Of a DNA stretch of 64,000 bases, positions 58,551 to 64,000 are shown piece by piece (within the stretch, counting starts at the first letter, position 1; the number at the start of each line of letters is the position of its first letter). Under the pieces are notes generated by a model. The model did not search any database. It had not been told where the DNA came from and was given only the letters and a program-made list of their open reading frames with translations. The translations under genes and the position numbers were made by a program. The DNA lies in NCBI GenBank assembly GCA_037013495.1, contig CM072810.1:21769343-21833342 (forward strand), written 5' to 3'. The stretch is from Hippophae tibetana (lineage: Eukaryota; Streptophyta; Magnoliopsida; Rosales; Elaeagnaceae).

Positions 58551-60340
58551 CCCCCCTTCCCTTCACTTCAAAACACACCTTCAAAACACACTTCTCTCTT
58601 ATTTCTTTCTCTCTTTTCTTAGATTTTTAGGTTTTTTTTAGTTTTTCTTAGTTTTTAGTTAATTTCTCTTAGTTTTAGAGTTCTTCCCTTTTTGGGAAGA
58701 ACTAGTTATGTTTTTGTAATATTTTAGCTTTTTGATTCAATAAATGGGAGTGCAAATTCCGCTTGGAGTTTTTCCAGCAACGGGGATAGCGTCGAAGTTC
58801 TGTAAGGATTTTATTTTCTTTACAGTTATTTTTATGCTTTATTCTTACATGTTATATTTAATTTGTCTGTGGTTAAATTTAACTGTGCTGGCTATTTAGT
58901 AAACATGATGTAATAATAACGTTGTTATGCTTGCGAAATATTAAATAGGTAAAAATCTCTAAAATGAATTGATTTTATTTTTATTCATGATTTTATATTA
59001 AGAATGTTAGAGAGAAATATATTATTTTTCATTACAAACTTAAACCTGAAAATTAGATTTTAAGGTTTAGTTATCCGGTCTGATTTAGAGTAGTGCTCTT
59101 TTATTTGATGGTACAATCGCCCGGTAGTTAGAGTGAAGCTCTATTTCAAAAGTTTTTATAAGAATTATTATCTGAAAATGTATTGACAACATGTTTTCGG
59201 TAGTGGTTTTAAAACTTGAAAGTTAGTACTCGGATAACTAAATTCTTGGGTTTAATTTGGACACCTTGAATAAAGTTTAAACTGTCTAACCCCACCAAAG
59301 GTGGCATTTAAATGGTTCATTTTCAATCTCTTAGAAAAAGGAATTAATTTAATTAAGCAAATTAGTTATCAACCCCACCCATAGGTGTTAATTGATTTGT
59401 TTAGTTAACAAAGAATATCTAACCCCACCAAAGGTGGTATTCATACAAAAAAGGGAGAATCAATAAATATCAATTCATATCCTTAATAACCTAGATAATA
59501 TGAGCAAGCATAATTAGCTTAGTTATTATATCCATAAATACTCCGCCATTATAAATGATAAAATTTGCATAAATGTTTATTGAATCTATGTTTAATTTTA
59601 TGTAATTAGATTAAAAACACAAAACCCCAAAATATCGTGACAGGATGTTTAGGATTTAATTTCGTTTTTAAAAGTTTGAATAATAAATTAAAAACCACAC
59701 ACATTCCTTCCTTAGATCGACCTTGGGAGTATACTTATCATTTTCTACGAAATGATTCGTGCACTTGCGAGAGTTTTTTAAATATTAAAACCAAAGTATT
59801 TGCGAAGATCGGCGATGCCGGTTTTCGTTCATCAGTATCTCCTTATCCTGGTAATGTACCAGGTGTTGGACTCTTTATTATAGTTTGTAATCTAGTATAT
59901 GATTTCATGCTGTGAAAGTACAATAATAATTTATGAAATATGTTTCCAAATATGAGGTCTTAAAGAGATTGAAAATCGCTTAAGCCTTTTAGTATGTATG
60001 ACTATCTTCCATATTGTGTGATGTTTTCTATGTTTATACATGCTGCTAGCTAGGATAGCATCCTGTGAGGCACACCATCACTAGTGTGTTTACTATAGTT
60101 TTTTCTTTCTTACTGTGGGTTGTTTTTATTTTGTATTGAATTGAGAATGTTTTTTGTACTCTGCTGTGTTAATTTCTCAATTTACATTGTAAGGTACGCT
60201 TTACCAAATTAATATTTAGCTGGCCAAAAGATTCCATAGATTAACGTTTCACCCCTTATCTAGATCTCGATTACCTATTTAAGTTGGAAGAATAATTGAC
60301 CTTTATGTAATTGTTCCTATACACAGGAATCTTCAATATG

Positions 60341-60823
60341 AGTAATATGATGTCTTCATAATCATATCATTTGATTATGTTTATGAGATCTACGTTATAC
60401 ATTTTGAGCCTTTTTCTTATTCATAAACATATGGGAACCAATTTGCTTTTTTCTTTACATAACTTTTGTTCGCATATACTTTATTGAGTGCTTGAACCCC
60501 TAGGGTTGATTTAATATTAAAAGTGTATCTTGTAAGGATTAGAAATGAAATGAATTCATATTCTTAGCACTAGATTTGGGGAATTAATGTTAATATATTT
60601 TGAGTAATAGGGCATTGATTTTGGATGCGAAACTATTTTGCATGATGAACCTTTGAGATGTTGAATGAACTTTTTCTCGAGCCTTAATTATGAACTTGAA
60701 AAAAAAAACTAAAGCATGAGAAATTTTATTAATTTAAGTTTGTACTTTTATTTTTAGATTGTTATTTGTATTTTTAGTTTTTGTTTTGCTTGAGGACTAG
60801 CAAAATGTAGGTTTAGGGAAATT
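60341..60823. other. Tail of a gypsy element before its LTR
   Basis: No protein is readable. Near 60785-60815 the phrase gcttgaggactagcaaaa and a purine tract (gtttagggaa) resemble the sequence that precedes the 3' LTR in Athila/Tat-type elements. Confidence 0.4.
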
Positions 60824-62139
60824 TCATAAAGATATTTTTGACTTGTAATTTTCTATGATTTTAAGCATTAATTTTATTTTTTATTATATAATTATGATTT
60901 TTTGGAAGGTACTTTCATGTTTTGTATGTTAACGAGAATTTGGAAGAATCTTGGACTAAAATGAGAAATAATATTATAAATATGTTGAGAAATGGCAACT
61001 TGGACAAGTCAGAACGAACGACAATTAGGCCACTGGGAAATTATTACACCGTAGTAGAGAGCTCACAAATTATCATTTGAGGGTGTTATTGAGTTCACAT
61101 GCCAAGGTGTAGAAATTTGTATGCCACAGTGTAGGAGGCTCGGTTTGCATTAGTGAATCTGTTTTTTGTATTGCGACCTGACACAAAAAAGTGCATGTCG
61201 TCGGCCACCTATTTTAAATGGCCTCAAATCTTCAGTACACATATGTGATGTGGTTTACTCAATCTTCCCCAAAACCTAACCTATAAATGCATTCTAAAAC
61301 CCCTTTGAAATATAACTAGCTACAATAACCAAAAATACCATTCCACAACACAGAAATTAGAGAGAAAACTCTCATTTGTGAAGTTTTTCCCAAGATTTGA
61401 AGGACATAAACCAATTCAAGGATTTGTAGATAGTAGAACGAAAAAGGGGCATTTTAATTATTAGAGTGGAAGAACAATTTGATGATTTCATTTAATAAAA
61501 GTTGATCTATTTCTTATTCATAATTTTCATATATTTGTTTATGGATTAATATTAGCCATTCTAATTTATGAACAAAATGACTATTTTAGAACTAAGCATT
61601 AGACACATCATTTGTATTTGATTGTGCATTTATAAACAACAGTCTAATTCAATTGCATTAATTTGTGTTAAGTTATATAGTTAATTTATTTCCCTTAGGT
61701 TTGCCAATTAACTAATTTCAAGTGTGATCCAAGAAGTTATTGGTTTATTGAGAATTATGAGGGATTTTCATAATTATTAGAGGTTTTCTTAATTAAAGAG
61801 AAAACAAATCAATAATTCTAACTTTTGAAGCTATTTTGTGAAAATCATTTAATTTGTTCTGTCCATGAATGAATAATTAACTAATTTTTCCATACTCGTT
61901 TATCCATATTTATTCAACTATAATTCATCTCCTTTTATTTTAATTTTTTAATCAATTTTAGAATTTACAATCTTTCTCTCAAGCAAGAGTTGTTAGAATA
62001 TTTATAATTGTTTGTTTAGCTAATTAGGAAAATAAGTAACCTTTTAGAACACCTACCAATTCCTTTAGAGAAACTTAGGGTAATCTTATGATTAGTCTCC
62101 TAGTGATTCATATACTTATGAGTAATTAAAATTTTCTCA
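60824..62139 (+). mobile_element. Athila/Tat-type LTR fragment (family L8)
   Basis: It follows the purine tract with TCATAAAG (expected TGATAA-type start, one change). It holds a TATA box (TATAAAT, 61282-61288) and downstream AT-rich U5-like sequence (tttaatcaattttagaattt). No LTR partner is in the window. The right end, near 62139, is where L3 copy 3 starts. Confidence 0.45.
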
Positions 62140-63984
62140 TTGAAGATTCTCATAAGTATGAACAATTACATGAAGCCAAACTATCCCTCCGACTCAAATA
62201 TGTAATTGAGACCTAAATGAAGGGTGGAAATTCCAACCCATGAAATCTTTTCGCTAGCTCTATATCAATTTTTCCAAGCATGCCTTATAAAGTAAACTAA
62301 GTAATTAATACAATAGAAGTACAAAACAACATGCTCAATTTAACATATAATGAAAACAACCAGTAGATACAACAACAAAAATCTATATAATACATACTAG
62401 CGATGATGTACTTCACCAATTCCTATCTAGACTAGTAACATGCATACATGGAAAACAATCATAAATAGACTAAAACTTGGTACACTTCCAAGGTAGGGAG
62501 ATACAGATTCCTTAGAGACTTACACCAAGCTTGTATGCATATAAAAAGTAGATTATATTAACACATAATCTAAACATGCATATCTACTAAGAAGGAGTCT
62601 AAGATTCGATACACAATTAGGTTTAGGAGATGTTGACATCTTAAAGGCTCAATCCAACCTTGCAAACAATGGAGATAAACATACTTGACAAATAATCACA
62701 GCTATAGTATAAATGAACACAAATAGACCATATAATAAAGTAGCATATATAGAATTTAGTAAATATAAAGCAATGAAACATATTAAAAGTTTTCTAATTA
62801 GAGTTTAAACTTCAGTATGTAGAAATATACCCTATTTAAACACTAATTGTACCAACCACAAATTCAAGCATGCACAACACTATGAGATAAACCCATATAG
62901 AAACCCTATCTATGTGGTAACATTCATGGGTTACTTAAGGCAACTACTCAACAGTAAACAATCCACTAATCAATAAAACAATTACAACTTTGATGGAAAA
63001 TAAAGCCACCAATACCTATATCAATTGGAATCTCTGTCCTAATTTCCTATTGCTACTTATACTTGATATTTTCATAACAACCTTATTCAATCCACGAACC
63101 TGGCTCACCTTTAAAGCTAACACCACCCAATGTGGTGTGATCAAAAACCACGAATCAATAATGAGTGACATGAACAATCAATAGAATAACCCTAAACCAT
63201 GAACACATAATTAACAACAAAGGACATATAGTCGACTATTAACCACCAAGGGACACACAGGCCAAGATGTGAAAATTCAAAGAATTTAACTCTACCCAAT
63301 CTCAAAAAGAGGTTTTGACATATAAAAAGTTGCATGAAACAACTACTAGCCAAAACATGGCTTGCCTCACATAAACCACTATTAAACACCACCTTGAGTA
63401 CTCACCACTCATAAGCACAAATTTTCTTACACAATCACAAATGACTAATACCGAACAACATACAAGGTATTAGTGATCTGAAACAAAAAAGAATAAGATG
63501 CCAATTTGACAAAGCTCTGCTACATTGTTTTTAGATACTAATTAAGAAGAAATAAGGGGTATTTATAGAATTTGAATTTTCCAACTCATAAGCACCCTCA
63601 CCAACCACTTTACCAATGGTGGTTGCAAGCTTTGCGGCAAGGTGATAAAAATTCATATTTTTTGTTCCAAAAATTTCCAAGTACTTTCCATAAATACCCA
63701 CCCTCAAAATGAACCAAAAATACAAGTGATAATGTCAGCTCACTTTCACCCTCGCATGTCTAAAATCAACACTCAACTTAGCATGTATACTACGAAAACC
63801 AACCTCGTGGTTTGTGTAAATATGCTCACATACAAAGTTTTCCTTACTATATATGAGTATGTATTACTAATACGTAGTAACCAATCATGCATAGAGGATG
63901 ACATGACATGAGTAAAATAAAGCTGACACCATATTTAGCACCTATGAAGCCAAAAAAATAGATAAGAGTACAATGGGACTTACA
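62140..63984 (-). mobile_element. LTR-like repeat L3, copy 3 (minus strand)
   Basis: Read on the minus strand it starts TGTAAGTCCCATTG at 63984 and aligns with copies 1 and 2 through the TATA box (63567-63560), ggtttctatatg, ctaccttggaagtg and gaatcttcaa near its end. It is about 1.85 kb and unbroken. It forms an inverted pair with copy 2. The small open frames within it (63192-63392, 63642-63911) have no recognisable product. Confidence 0.75.
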
Positions 63985-64000
63985 TACATCAATTGTTGGG

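Larger units (their letters stand above)
57958..59834 (+). mobile_element. Solo LTR, family L7 (1,877 bp), inserted in L3 copy 2
   Basis: The ends are TGATGAGTGCTC and CGTTCATCA, so TGATGA/TCATCA inverted termini, with a perfect 5-bp duplication GTATC. The right end holds gtgcacttgcgag and atcgaccttggg, phrases common at the end of Athila/Tat-type LTRs, so a Ty3/gypsy origin is inferred. Inside are a GC-rich tandem array, a TGACGTCA palindrome, a TATA box and three small CCACC…GGTGG hairpins (59290, 59375 and 59418 region). The open frames at 58179-58484 come from the array. Confidence 0.9.
56742..60340 (+). mobile_element. LTR-like repeat L3, copy 2, split by a solo LTR
   Basis: It starts TGTAAGTCTTG and aligns with copy 1 (3911 on) and with the reverse complement of copy 3. 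Homology runs to 57957, is interrupted by the insertion 57958-59834, and resumes at 59840 with ccttatcctggtaatg (copy 3: cctaccttggaagtg). Without the insertion it is about 1.7 kb, close to copy 3. No coding region is visible. The right end near 60340 is approximate. Confidence 0.75.

Noticed and set aside
1-64000. rRNA, tRNA, snoRNA or organelle-derived DNA
   Set aside because: Neither strand showed conserved tRNA A/B boxes in a cloverleaf context, rRNA core sequences or organellar genes on reading. A tRNAscan or Rfam search would be needed to exclude small RNAs.

Overview
The window looks like nuclear DNA from a flowering plant. It is AT-rich, has GT-AG spliced introns, and is dominated by decayed, nested LTR retrotransposons plus one endogenous plant pararetrovirus. 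I recognise one intact host gene. No rRNA, tRNA, CRISPR array, bacterial operon or organellar insertion was seen. I cannot name the species.

Layout. 1-3514: an LTR remnant, then a Ty3/gypsy integrase remnant with its 3' LTR. 3515-19530: old, mostly non-coding repeat DNA with degenerate tandem repeats. It is interrupted by a solo LTR (7638-9642, TSD GTAAT) and by an Athila-like Ty3/gypsy deletion derivative on the minus strand (11868-17281) that sits between two blocks of a ~25-bp minisatellite. 19531-20703: a second Athila-like LTR, plus strand. 21040-33742: an endogenous pararetrovirus of the Caulimoviridae (florendovirus/petuvirus-like by inference), cut in its movement-protein region by a ~7.1-kb Ty1/copia element (21560-28710). 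34191-34830: a possible plant-transposon-protein fragment.

35793-45030 (minus strand) is an eight-exon gene for a 588-residue CPP/TCX (tesmin/TSO1-like CXC) protein closest to the TCX5/TCX6 type, the plant LIN54-like DNA-binding subunit of DREAM complexes. All exon phases agree and no stop interrupts it. Its introns carry a 581-bp Mutator-type MITE (9-bp TSD TATACCAAA) and a 2.46-kb internally deleted copia element (5-bp TSD GGTGC), so the gene has taken insertions and still reads through on paper.

46755-50777 holds a broken DUF1985-type (Ulp1-associated) gene interrupted by another solo LTR (47102-48937). 50778-56200 is a pair of related copia LTR+gag units in opposite orientation that converge near 53200. 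56742-64000 holds two inverted copies of a ~1.8-kb LTR-like repeat. One is split by a 1,877-bp solo LTR (57958-59834, TSD GTATC) carrying a GC-rich 16-17-bp tandem array and a perfect TGACGTCA palindrome. Between the copies lies an Athila-type LTR fragment.

I see no convincing new enzymatic or defence system. What stands out is the intact TCX gene, the nesting order that target-site duplications allow, the split pararetrovirus, and the promoter-like motif clusters inside the LTRs.
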